64,000 nucleotides of DNA from positions 3,596,001-3,660,000 of the forward strand of contig NZ_AP027361.1 in NCBI RefSeq assembly GCF_030295915.1, in the 5' to 3' direction. Origin of the DNA: Thalassotalea sediminis (lineage in GTDB: Bacteria > Pseudomonadota > Gammaproteobacteria > Enterobacterales > Alteromonadaceae). This document shows positions 28,390-36,526 of this stretch, one piece after another (the first letter of the stretch is position 1; the number at the start of each line of letters is the position of its first letter). The position numbers and the translations under genes were made by a program. The notes under the pieces are model-generated. The model saw only the letters and a program-made list of their open reading frames with translations. It was not told where the DNA came from and searched no databases.

Positions 28390-28402
28390 AAATATAATAT
28401 TC
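28390..28402. promoter_or_regulatory. Candidate RpiR operator (one half-site mismatch) before the NhaC operon
   Basis: Read on the minus strand GAATATTATATTT, i.e. GAATA-TTA-TATTT, one base off the GAATA-N3-TATTC pattern. Located 50 bp upstream of the antiporter start. Confidence 0.35.
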
Positions 28403-28465
28403 AAGAAATAAAAAATAAATGTAATTTTTTATTATTTGTTTCAGTTAAAATAATGCGAGATCAGC

Positions 28466-29467
28466 TTAACTTGGGTTAAATATTTCTTGATATGCAAATA
28501 ACCCCTGACTTCCCCCAGTATGAACAAAAAGTAAATTACTGCCTTCAGGGAAAGTGTTATTACGGCATAAGTCTATCATTCCTGCCATGCCCTTGCCTGT
28601 ATAAACGGGGTCTAAAATAAGCCCTTCGTGTTGAGCACAGAGCGTAACGGCCTCAATCATGGCCTGAGTCGCGATGCCATAGCCTTCACCATAATAATCA
28701 CCATTCGCGAATACCTTTCCTTTCGCTAAGTTTTTATCAAGTCCTAGCAATACTAGCGTGCGCTCTAACAACGCTGTTACTAATGCCACCTGTTCTGCGG
28801 CAGGTCTACTGACACATATTCCGAGCACGGGAATATCTATACCAGCTAAAATTAAGCCCGCTAATAGTCCCGCTTGGGTTCCAGCGCTGCCGGTTGCAAG
28901 TACAATATGATCTAGTTCAACAGCTTGTTGTTTAATTTGACTGACAATTTCTTGTGCACATTGCACATAACCTAAGCTGCCAATTTCATTTGACCCGCCA
29001 ACAGGTATTAAATAAGGCTTTTTCCCCTCGCTTATTAATTGCTTTATTAGCGTATCTGTATATTGGTTGCTATCTAGATCATCAGGCACTTGGTGGATTT
29101 TCGCGCCTAAGATATTATCGAGTAACATATTGCCATTTTGATAATAATCTAACTTGGGTGTACCTTTTACATCTTCCAATACTAATTCACAATGTAAGCC
29201 GAATTTAGCGGCTGCAGCGGCAGTTTGTCGTGCATGATTTGATTGTAAGCCACCAACAGTAATGAGAGTGTCGGCGTTTGCCGCGATTGCGGCGGCAACG
29301 AGGTATTCTAGCTTTCTTGTTTTATTCCCGCCTCCTGCTAAACCCGTACAATCATCACGCTTTACATATAAGTTTCTGTTCAGTACTTTAGATAATTGAG
29401 GCATATGCTCCAATGCGGTTGGCGCATGAGAAATAACGACTCGCGGAATAGCAGTTAAATTTGACAT
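28466..29467 (-). CDS. PLP-dependent D-cysteine desulfhydrase / ACC deaminase family protein
   Basis: 333 residues, fold-type II PLP enzyme. The PLP lysine is Lys49 in GGGNKTRKLEYL. VGGLQSNHARQTAAAA and ATGSAGTQAGLLAG are family motifs. Members deaminate D-cysteine, ACC or other small D-amino acids. In a PG-degrading locus a role in D-amino-acid breakdown is plausible. The family label alone does not fix the substrate. The gene is divergent from the LD-carboxypeptidase gene and precedes the NhaC-like gene on the same strand with a 125-bp gap. Confidence 0.82.
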   Translation of the reverse strand: MSNLTAIPRVVISHAPTALEHMPQLSKVLNRNLYVKRDDCTGLAGGGNKTRKLEYLVAAAIAANADTLITVGGLQSNHARQTAAAAAKFGLHCELVLEDVKGTPKLDYYQNGNMLLDNILGAKIHQVPDDLDSNQYTDTLIKQLISEGKKPYLIPVGGSNEIGSLGYVQCAQEIVSQIKQQAVELDHIVLATGSAGTQAGLLAGLILAGIDIPVLGICVSRPAAEQVALVTALLERTLVLLGLDKNLAKGKVFANGDYYGEGYGIATQAMIEAVTLCAQHEGLILDPVYTGKGMAGMIDLCRNNTFPEGSNLLFVHTGGSQGLFAYQEIFNPS

Positions 29468-29634
29468 CTATGACTAGCCTTTATGTTAAAAAGAAACGTT
29501 TACTACAAGTAAATTTTTGTTCATCAATTACGCACAAAATACTATTAAATTCTTAACAAAACAAATTACAGTAATAATTTTTGTTCCCCCAAACACCTTA
29601 TTTTGTTATGTTAAAACAAAAAGTAGGAATAATT

Positions 29635-30693
29635 ATGAGTGACAGACGCACATTTTTTAAAGCATTAGTTACTACTGCAATTGCCACAAGCATTTTACCT
29701 AACATTGCAAATGCAGATGAAACAAAGACAACAAAAGCTAACACACCCATAAAGCCAAAGCGATTAAAAGCAGGTGACACTATCGGTTTAATTGCGCCGA
29801 GCAGTAATACTTGGGAAGACGAAGAAATTCACTTCGCTATCGACGTATTAAAATCTTTTGGCTTCAAAGTGAAACAAGGCAAGTATATTTTCCAACGTAG
29901 AGGCTATCTTGCTGGGAATGACAAAGATCGTGCATGGGACATCAATAATATGTTCCAAGATAAAGACGTTGATGGTATTTTTTGTTTACGTGGTGGCTAC
30001 GGTTCTCCTCGCATACTACCGTATCTAGACTATGATGCGATCGCCGCTAACCCTAAAGCATTTATTGGTTATAGTGATATTACTGCGTTATTAAATGCCA
30101 TTTATGCGCGTACTGGTTTGGTAACCTTTCACGGCCCTATTGCCAAGCAAAATTTTAGTGAATACACCTTACAAGGCTTTAAAGACATACTTTTCACGCC
30201 TAAAGCCAATATAGACTTAGGCACACCTCCTTTATTTGAGGCAAGAGAAGGGCAAGCTGAGAAAAAAAATAGGTTAACACTCGTCACGGGCGGCAGCGCA
30301 CAAGGTCGATTGATAGGTGGCAACCTTTCATTAATGGTAAAACTTGTCGGCACCCCCTTTGAACCCGATTATCGCGGTAAAATTTTATTTCTCGAAGATG
30401 TTGAAGAAGCCCCTTATCGCGTTGACGGCATGTTAACGCATTTAAAAATATCGGGAAGATTGAACCAGCTTGCAGGCATTGTTTTTGGTAAATGTACCGA
30501 CTGTACCGCTAGTGGTGATTCTTTAAGTATTGAAGAAGTGATAAAAGATCGCTTAGGGGATTTAAATATTCCTGTGCTAAAAGGTGTGATGATCGGTCAC
30601 ATTAAAGACATGTCTACGATCCCCGTAGGTGCTATGGCAACGCTTGATGCAACAAACAAACGTTTAGTGTTAACCGAAACGGCTGTAAGTTAG
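29635..30693 (+). CDS. ldcA: LD-carboxypeptidase (peptidase S66) with Tat signal
   Basis: 352 residues from ATG 29635, which has AGGA 6 nt upstream; a longer frame begins at TTG 29581. The N-terminus SDRRTFFKAL plus a hydrophobic stretch and an ANA cleavage-like site form a twin-arginine signal, so this copy is probably exported, unlike cytoplasmic E. coli LdcA. The S66 catalytic set is complete: Ser147 (IGYSDIT), Glu254 (FLEDVEEAPY) and His322 (IGHI). It removes terminal D-Ala from tetrapeptides at the meso-diaminopimelate carboxyl. Forms a two-gene unit with the M14-like gene downstream. Confidence 0.92.
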   Translation: MSDRRTFFKALVTTAIATSILPNIANADETKTTKANTPIKPKRLKAGDTIGLIAPSSNTWEDEEIHFAIDVLKSFGFKVKQGKYIFQRRGYLAGNDKDRAWDINNMFQDKDVDGIFCLRGGYGSPRILPYLDYDAIAANPKAFIGYSDITALLNAIYARTGLVTFHGPIAKQNFSEYTLQGFKDILFTPKANIDLGTPPLFEAREGQAEKKNRLTLVTGGSAQGRLIGGNLSLMVKLVGTPFEPDYRGKILFLEDVEEAPYRVDGMLTHLKISGRLNQLAGIVFGKCTDCTASGDSLSIEEVIKDRLGDLNIPVLKGVMIGHIKDMSTIPVGAMATLDATNKRLVLTETAVS

Positions 30694-30704
30694 GAATGAT
30701 TAAT

Positions 30705-31529
30705 ATGCTCAGTTTAGCTTTAGCGCTCTCTAGTGCACTTACCTTTCCCCAACAAACGAATATCTATCTCGACGTTATTGGCGATAATAATGACGACAAA
30801 GATTGGGCCTTTTTTGCCCCCCATGAAAATGAAAACGTAGCAAATGATTACGTCGCGAAGAAAATCGTTGAAAAGGGTGGGGTATTTGTTGTACTTCGAC
30901 AACATGGCGATCGACTTGTTACCTTAGAGATTGATGATAAAGAAATCGTCATCGATCCCAATAGAATGTTTACCAAAGTAGGCAGAATTTCCAGTATAAC
31001 CAAGTTAAATCCAACCCTCGCTAAGCAATCGTTATTACTTAACAAAGCTGAAAAACGTGCTGAACAGTTAAGTGAATTTGTCCTCGAAACGCTTAGTGGT
31101 AAAACGCCACCAAAAACATTTGTTGCCATGCATAATAATAGTAATGGTTATATGGGTGACGGCAAAAAAGGCATAGGTAATGTTTCCATTGAACGTTATC
31201 AAACCAAACTAGCCTCTGGTGCACAATACTTAATTGATGTAGCAAGTGGCACATATGATGAAGACGACCTGTACTTTGTTACCGATAAAACCGACTTTAG
31301 CAGCATGAAAACTAACGGTTGGAATGCTGTATTGCAGAATCCTAACGTGGCTCATGATCCAAACGAAGACGATGGCTCACTTTCTGTCTATGCGGAAATG
31401 AAAGGCTATCGCTATATTAATGTTGAAGCTGAACGTGTTACCGACGGGTTTGGTGAAGATCATCTAGCAACACAAAAGAAGATGGTCGATTTTACCTTTT
31501 CACTGTTAGAGCAAGCTGATTCAAAGTAA
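30705..31529 (+). CDS. Probable M14/aspartoacylase-like zinc peptidase, exported
   Basis: 274 residues with a short hydrophobic N-terminus (MLSLALALSSALTFP). I do not recognise a named family, but the M14 pattern is visible. His40-x-x-Glu43 (APHENE) are possible zinc ligands, followed by D-x-N-R-x-F (IDPNRMFT, substrate-binding Asn/Arg), His143 (AMHNNSNGY) as third ligand, and a late YINVEAE where the catalytic Glu is expected. MpaA-like M14 enzymes cut gamma-D-Glu-meso-DAP, which would suit its place 11 nt after the LD-carboxypeptidase gene. The ATG at 30696 touches the AGGA site; the next ATG (30705) has it at 9 nt and is chosen. Confidence 0.65.
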   Translation: MLSLALALSSALTFPQQTNIYLDVIGDNNDDKDWAFFAPHENENVANDYVAKKIVEKGGVFVVLRQHGDRLVTLEIDDKEIVIDPNRMFTKVGRISSITKLNPTLAKQSLLLNKAEKRAEQLSEFVLETLSGKTPPKTFVAMHNNSNGYMGDGKKGIGNVSIERYQTKLASGAQYLIDVASGTYDEDDLYFVTDKTDFSSMKTNGWNAVLQNPNVAHDPNEDDGSLSVYAEMKGYRYINVEAERVTDGFGEDHLATQKKMVDFTFSLLEQADSK

Positions 31530-31536
31530 CGTCAAG

Positions 31537-31553
31537 AGGTCGGTGACCTTTTT
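31537..31553. terminator. Short terminator hairpin
   Basis: AGGTC-ggt-GACCT followed by a run of five T on the plus strand, just after the M14-like gene and before the convergent tetR gene. The stem is short. Confidence 0.5.
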
Positions 31554-31576
31554 CCAAGTGCTAAAGGCCTATAGTC

Positions 31577-32119
31577 TTAATCACTTAACGTATTCTCTTG
31601 CATACAGGCATCAAGTAACTTTTGTTTTAGCTGTTCGTCATTAAGTGTTTGCGAGAGCGCTACTGCGCCAATCAGCATAGCCGCTTGTTGAAACGCTTTT
31701 TGTTCATCTTGGGTAAACCCGATCATGTTTTGTACAAACCCGCCAAATACTTGCGTGTAAGTATCACGAATTTTTGGATCACGGTGACGAATGTCGGAAA
31801 CCAACGATGCTATTGGACAAAGAACATCGTTATTCTCAAGAAACGTTTGTTGTAAATAACGATTACGAATTTCAGTTGCAGAATCGCCGCAGCCACTCAT
31901 TATATTTTGATAGGCTTGCTGTGCTGCCACTGCGATAGATTGCTGATATAAATCTGCTTTAGACTTAAAGTGTGAATAAAAAGCACCTCGCGTTAATGCT
32001 GCTTCTTTCATCACGTCATCAATAGATATGTCATCAAAACTTTGTTGCGTAAATAACTTAGCGGCAGCGATTAAGATCCGCTGTTTAGTGATGTTTTTAT
32101 GATTACTATCCCAAGGCAT
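31577..32119 (-). CDS. TetR family transcriptional regulator
   Basis: 180 residues from ATG 32119 (GAGAG 6 nt upstream), which is preferred over the longer frame from 32179 because that one runs through the operator palindrome. N-terminal TetR HTH: TKQRILIAAAKLF, then FDDISIDDVMKEAALTRGAFYSHFKSKADLY. The C-terminal ligand domain is diverged. It is divergent from a glutathione transferase gene with a perfect palindrome between them, so it is likely an autoregulated repressor of that transferase. This pair has no obvious link to PG. Confidence 0.9.
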   Translation of the reverse strand: MPWDSNHKNITKQRILIAAAKLFTQQSFDDISIDDVMKEAALTRGAFYSHFKSKADLYQQSIAVAAQQAYQNIMSGCGDSATEIRNRYLQQTFLENNDVLCPIASLVSDIRHRDPKIRDTYTQVFGGFVQNMIGFTQDEQKAFQQAAMLIGAVALSQTLNDEQLKQKLLDACMQENTLSD

Positions 32120-32130
32120 TTTACACTCTC

Positions 32131-32156
32131 CAAAATATGTTCTTGAACATATTTTG
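32131..32156. promoter_or_regulatory. TetR operator palindrome
   Basis: CAAAATATGTTC-TT-GAACATATTTTG, perfect 12-bp arms with a 2-bp centre. It lies 12 bp before the tetR start and 59 bp before the divergent transferase start. Typical size and position for a TetR-family operator. Confidence 0.8.
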
Positions 32157-32214
32157 ATTTCTAATAGCATCGAATACAACTCATTTATTCATTCACCAAC
32201 AAAGAGGAACAAAC

Positions 32215-32859
32215 ATGTCAACGATAACCATTATAGGTCCGCAATTTTCAACCTTTGTACGAACAATAGAATTAATTTGCCGTTTTAAAAACATTCCCTA
32301 TCAAGTATCAATGGAGCATGAAGGCAAAGTTATCGAGTTTCGAGACACACTGCATCAACAATTACATCCTTTTACTAAGGTACCTGTGTTAATTGATGGT
32401 GATTTAATCTTACCGGAATCATATGCGATTGCGGCTTATTTAAACGATATAAGCGGGCCAGATATTTTTTCAGCGTCCGTAAAAGACAAAGCAATCGTAA
32501 ATGCATGGGCGCACATAATTGCCGAGTATGTCTATCAAGACTTAATTCGTCACTATCTTCTAGAAATACATATGCCAAAAGGAGAAAATGGCAATATCCG
32601 CATCGATGTAGTTAATGAACATAAACCTATTGCGCAAAAAACCTTGCAAAAGCTCGAAGCACAAATCGGTGATCAAGGTTTCTTTATCGGCGATACCTTT
32701 ACCCTTTGTGACGCCTTATTGTTACCCATCCTTGCCTACGTGTTTGTTATACCTGAACCATTTTCTATCCACCAAAACACGCCTAAGCTGGCCAGATACT
32801 TTGATAAGCTAAGCGCATATGATTTTGTCAGCGGCGTATTAACTTTGCCTCAAGAATAA
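32215..32859 (+). CDS. Glutathione S-transferase family protein
   Basis: 214 residues. The thioredoxin-like N-domain (~1-80) has the cis-Pro region KVPVLIDGDLILPESYAIAAYL; a helical C-domain follows (~90-210). It probably conjugates or reduces electrophiles with glutathione in the cytoplasm; the substrate is unknown. A GAGGA ribosome site lies 7 nt upstream. Its promoter shares the palindrome with the tetR gene, so induction by a TetR ligand is likely. An island of unrelated function within the PG locus. Confidence 0.88.
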   Translation: MSTITIIGPQFSTFVRTIELICRFKNIPYQVSMEHEGKVIEFRDTLHQQLHPFTKVPVLIDGDLILPESYAIAAYLNDISGPDIFSASVKDKAIVNAWAHIIAEYVYQDLIRHYLLEIHMPKGENGNIRIDVVNEHKPIAQKTLQKLEAQIGDQGFFIGDTFTLCDALLLPILAYVFVIPEPFSIHQNTPKLARYFDKLSAYDFVSGVLTLPQE

Positions 32860-32915
32860 ACAGAATTTAAGTAATCAGCAGGATGTAAAAACCTGCCGCT
32901 TTAATATTGAGAATG

Positions 32916-32936
32916 AAAGGGGTCACTGGCCCCTTT
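32916..32936. terminator. Terminator hairpin after the transferase gene
   Basis: AAAGGGGTC/GGCCCCTTT stem with one G-T pair and a 3-nt loop, followed by TT on the plus strand. It is placed between convergent genes. Confidence 0.75.
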
Positions 32937-32962
32937 TTGTGTTTGCTTTCTCTTTTCAGCTT

Positions 32963-33676
32963 TTATTGAGGCAAGTCTGGCACCTTTTTAAGGTTTAAAT
33001 TGGTTAATGAAGCGCGTATTTGATTGATAAATGTTTCACCCGGATCGGTTTTTGTCGTTAAATAATTCGGATTAACTTCTTTCCAAAGCGGATGATTAGC
33101 AAAATTTTTATATTCATAATGCCCAATCACGTAATCAATCGGAAATTCTTCACTGAGTTGCTTAATCAGCGCGATATTAGCCTTTAACTGTTCACTCGTT
33201 AACGGTAACGTGCTGCCGTTACCTACATTCTCAATACCTATAGCACTATGATTTAAGCCAATAACATGACGCGCAAATGTAGTATTCGGCAGTAGTTGAT
33301 AGATAGTCCCATCACGGTCAATCAAATAATGTGCTGAAACATTTAATTGGCTCGCGCTACTTATTTTACTTCTAGCACTAGGCAACATAGGAGAATTAAA
33401 GGCGTTAAAAGAAGCCTTCAACGTTGGTATAGCCGTCCAATGCACTACCACCATTTTTGGCGTTATATGTGCTTTTTCAGCTTTGATACCATAGCGTTTA
33501 TCCAAGTATTCGAGTGATAATTGCTCTCGTTTATCATTGTAGATGATAGGCCATTGAACAACCTCCAACGCTGCACTTTCATTCTTTTTAGCAGCTTGCT
33601 GTTCGACACTAGAAGAACATGCCATCAACCACAGTAACGACAAGGTCGTACAAATATTTCTAACAGATAACAACAT
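32963..33676 (-). CDS. N-acetylmuramoyl-L-alanine amidase, lipoprotein
   Basis: 237 residues from ATG 33676 (AAGGA 6 nt upstream; the in-frame ATG at 33703 lacks a site). The lipobox LMAC follows a hydrophobic stretch. The Amidase_2 domain shows VVVHWTA, SAHYLIDRDGTIYQLLP, SAIGIENVG, VIGHYEYKN and TKTDPGETF. The zinc ligands are expected at the His of HWTA, the His of GHYEY and the Asp of TDPG. It is a periplasmic cleaver of MurNAc-L-Ala bonds. It lacks the serine hydrolase domain carried by the protein at 6198. Divergent from lysA. Confidence 0.9.
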   Translation of the reverse strand: MLLSVRNICTTLSLLWLMACSSSVEQQAAKKNESAALEVVQWPIIYNDKREQLSLEYLDKRYGIKAEKAHITPKMVVVHWTAIPTLKASFNAFNSPMLPSARSKISSASQLNVSAHYLIDRDGTIYQLLPNTTFARHVIGLNHSAIGIENVGNGSTLPLTSEQLKANIALIKQLSEEFPIDYVIGHYEYKNFANHPLWKEVNPNYLTTKTDPGETFINQIRASLTNLNLKKVPDLPQ

Positions 33677-33792
33677 TAATTTTCCTTTTTTAGTATCGGG
33701 CATTTCACCTTCAAAAGCTTATCTTACATTACATGTTAAACAGTAAAGTAACGACTCAATATTGAATAAAGCTTGAAAGCAAGTAAATATGC

Positions 33793-33805
33793 AAATATAT
33801 TATTC
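33793..33805. promoter_or_regulatory. Candidate RpiR operator (one half-site mismatch) between amidase and lysA
   Basis: On the minus strand GAATAATATATTT, i.e. GAATA-ATA-TATTT, one base off the locus motif. It is in the divergent region, 72 bp before the lysA start. Confidence 0.35.
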
Positions 33806-33876
33806 CTAAATTCAAATACGATAGTAATTATTTAGTAATGAAAATACAACCTCATATCTCTTATAAAGAGAATACA

Positions 33877-35103
33877 ATGCATGTAGAAAACGTTTCCATT
33901 GCATCTATTGCCAAAGACATTCCCACACCTTTTTATTGCTATTCTTATTCTGCTATCAAAGAAAACTATTTAGCGTATAAGCGTACGTTTAGTCAGCAAG
34001 ACACATTAATTTGCTATGCCGTAAAAGCAAATGCTAACCAAGCCATATTAAAGTCGCTAGCGAACTTAGGCGCGGGGGCTGATGTCGTTTCTGAAGGCGA
34101 AATAAGACGCGCATTACAAGCTGGTATACCAGCCAATAAAATTGTTTTTTCAGGGGTTGCAAAAACACGCGACGAAATAGCCTATGCCTTAGTGCACAAC
34201 ATTCTACAATTTAATGTTGAGTCTGAGCCTGAATTAGCATTAATTAGTGAAATAGCATCTGCCCAGAATAAAGTTGCCGGCATTTCAATAAGAATAAATC
34301 CCAACGTTTGCGCCAATACTCATGCAAAAATTACCACAGGCAAATCAGAAAATAAGTTTGGTATACCTATCGCGAAAGCACAAAGTGTGTACCAATACGC
34401 CGCCTCATTACCGGGAATAAAAGTTCAAGGAGTCGACGTACATATTGGCTCGCAACTCACCGACCTCGAGCCATACAAACAAGCCTTTAGTAAAGTTGCA
34501 GAATTTGTTGCGGTATTGAGATCTGACGGACACAACATATCAATTATTGATATTGGCGGTGGTTTAGGAATCGATTACCACGAAAATGAAACCCCACCAA
34601 ACAAAGAGGAATACGCTCAAATAGCACAAGAGCTACTCGGGCATTTAGGGTGTAAAATTATTGTCGAGCCTGGGCGCTCAATTTTAGGAAACGCAGGTAT
34701 TTTAGTGTCTAGTGTCGTCTACATAAAAAAAGGTGAAGCGCGTCAATTTTTAATTATCGATGCCGGCATGAATGATTTAATTCGACCTAGCATGTACGAC
34801 GCCTATCACCAAATAAAACCCGTTGAACATACAACTAACACAAGCACTTTTTACGATGTTGTTGGCCCTGTTTGTGAAACTGGCGATACCTTTACTAAAC
34901 AACGAGAACTGCCAACAGCACAAGCAGGCGATCTGATCGCTATCCTGAGTTGTGGCGCCTATGGCAGCGTTATGTCTTCAACTTATAATACTCGGCTGAG
35001 TGCGCCTGAAATAATGGTTAAAGAAAACCAGTACTCGGTTATTAAATCTCGACCAAGCTACGAAGAAGTCATCGAGCAAGATATTATCCCACATTGGCTT
35101 TAA
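33877..35103 (+). CDS. lysA: Diaminopimelate decarboxylase
   Basis: 408 residues from ATG 33877 (GAGA 5 nt upstream); an ATG at 33838 gives an unneeded extension. Fold-type III PLP decarboxylase: PLP lysine Lys50 in CYAVKANAN, then VHIGSQL, DIGGGLGIDY, EPGRSI and the CETGD motif that binds substrate at the dimer interface. It converts meso-diaminopimelate to lysine. It stands alone rather than with dapF and between an amidase and serine hydrolase genes, so it may drain diaminopimelate released from PG peptides. A housekeeping biosynthetic role cannot be excluded from this window. Confidence 0.93.
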   Translation: MHVENVSIASIAKDIPTPFYCYSYSAIKENYLAYKRTFSQQDTLICYAVKANANQAILKSLANLGAGADVVSEGEIRRALQAGIPANKIVFSGVAKTRDEIAYALVHNILQFNVESEPELALISEIASAQNKVAGISIRINPNVCANTHAKITTGKSENKFGIPIAKAQSVYQYAASLPGIKVQGVDVHIGSQLTDLEPYKQAFSKVAEFVAVLRSDGHNISIIDIGGGLGIDYHENETPPNKEEYAQIAQELLGHLGCKIIVEPGRSILGNAGILVSSVVYIKKGEARQFLIIDAGMNDLIRPSMYDAYHQIKPVEHTTNTSTFYDVVGPVCETGDTFTKQRELPTAQAGDLIAILSCGAYGSVMSSTYNTRLSAPEIMVKENQYSVIKSRPSYEEVIEQDIIPHWL

Positions 35104-35125
35104 TCAGCTATCAGTTAGGCTTATT

Positions 35126-35153
35126 AGCACTAGTTCATCAATGATCTAGTGCT
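35126..35153. terminator. Bidirectional terminator between lysA and serine hydrolase gene
   Basis: AGCACTAG/CTAGTGCT 8-bp stem, 12-nt loop, followed by TTTTAA on the plus strand. It overlaps the last codons of the convergent hydrolase gene. Confidence 0.65.
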
Positions 35154-36496
35154 TTTAAGCTCATAATTAGCACTTCTTCTTCAATCGCATATAACGGGGT
35201 TTTACTTTTTGGTTTAGCAGGGTCATCCCCTAAACCTGTAATAAGGGCAATCACACCATCTTTTGTTTCTGGATTAAACCAAAACTGCCCAAGCAAACCA
35301 TACGCTTCACCCATGTGGCCGTAGTATTTTTGGCTCTGTTGAGTGAGTCCCCAGTCTTTTAAATCGATAATATGTGTCGAGAGTCCATAACTGGTTTTAA
35401 GATTAAACATGCTTGCGTCATCTAACGCACCTTCTCCACCAGTATGACCATTGTTAAGCGTTTTATCGTACTGCCATACTGGTTCGAGCATTAAAGATAA
35501 GGTTTTTTTCGAAATAACTTGTGCCTTATTTTCGCCAATAAACAGTTTCATCAAGGCTGCTAAATCTTTTGCTGATGCTCTTAATCCACCTTGCGGTGAA
35601 AATAATGTTGGGTTACTACCAAGCTGGTAATCAGCCAGCATTGATTGATCTGGCTTTTCAGTACGACTGTACTTTTCGCCACCATAAAAGCAGGAAATAT
35701 TATTACCATCAACTTGCGGGATCCACGGCCCTTCAGCATCCCAAACATAGCCGCCCTTACCTCTTCGATACAGCGTTGCAAGATTTGAATACTGTGTTGA
35801 ATAAAAGTCACATACATTAAAGCTTACATCTAAATTGAGTGGCTCAAATAATCTTTGCTTGGCAAAGTGATCCATACGTAAACCACTCACATTTTCAATA
35901 ACGCCAGCAATCAAGCCAAAATTTAGGTTTGCATACATGAAATACTGACCAGGTTGTTGATTTTTTTGGCTAGCAAAATGACCTTTATCATGCTCGTCTT
36001 CGTTTGTATTAAAAAAGCGCTGGTAATTTTCACCGAGCGGCAAAAAATACTGACCGTTATCACGAATTGAAGAGATGTGCGCTAATACCTGCCTAACGGT
36101 AATTTTACTGTCGGGAAAATGAGGATTACGCAGCGTAAAACCTAAGTATTGAGAAATGTCTTCGTCTAAATTTACTAAGCCTTCATCAACTAACGTCATC
36201 AACGACATGGTAAGAATGAATTTCGAAATAGACGCAATACGTACTTTATGGTCTAGCGTTAACGGTTGTTTTTCGCCAGTAGGACTAATCGTTGCAATGC
36301 CTTCCGCATGTTCAAAAACAATATTGCCATTTTTAATTAACACCAGTTGCAAACCAGATATTTCGGTAGTGTTGTTATTGGTTTGATTCACTAAATCATG
36401 TATTTTTTGCTTAACATCTACAAAAGCGTCGTCTTTATTTTCTATTGAACAAGAAGACAACAAACACAACATGATTAAATAACAAAGAGTTTTCAT
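35138..36496 (-). CDS. Serine hydrolase of the beta-lactamase family, lipoprotein
   Basis: 452 residues. A very short signal peptide with lipobox LSSC (Cys16) is followed by a class C beta-lactamase fold. The nucleophile motif is Ser-I-S-Lys in VRIASISKFILTMSLM, and YANLNFGLIAG carries the Y-x-N motif. It could act as DD-peptidase, amidase or esterase; the sequence does not distinguish. It is the third beta-lactamase-fold hydrolase of the locus. Located 30 nt after the DUF819 gene on the same strand, so probably co-transcribed with a membrane transporter-like protein. Confidence 0.82.
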   Translation of the reverse strand: MKTLCYLIMLCLLSSCSIENKDDAFVDVKQKIHDLVNQTNNNTTEISGLQLVLIKNGNIVFEHAEGIATISPTGEKQPLTLDHKVRIASISKFILTMSLMTLVDEGLVNLDEDISQYLGFTLRNPHFPDSKITVRQVLAHISSIRDNGQYFLPLGENYQRFFNTNEDEHDKGHFASQKNQQPGQYFMYANLNFGLIAGVIENVSGLRMDHFAKQRLFEPLNLDVSFNVCDFYSTQYSNLATLYRRGKGGYVWDAEGPWIPQVDGNNISCFYGGEKYSRTEKPDQSMLADYQLGSNPTLFSPQGGLRASAKDLAALMKLFIGENKAQVISKKTLSLMLEPVWQYDKTLNNGHTGGEGALDDASMFNLKTSYGLSTHIIDLKDWGLTQQSQKYYGHMGEAYGLLGQFWFNPETKDGVIALITGLGDDPAKPKSKTPLYAIEEEVLIMSLKALDH

Positions 36497-36526
36497 AAAT
36501 AATATCTCAACAATACATTTTCAGTG

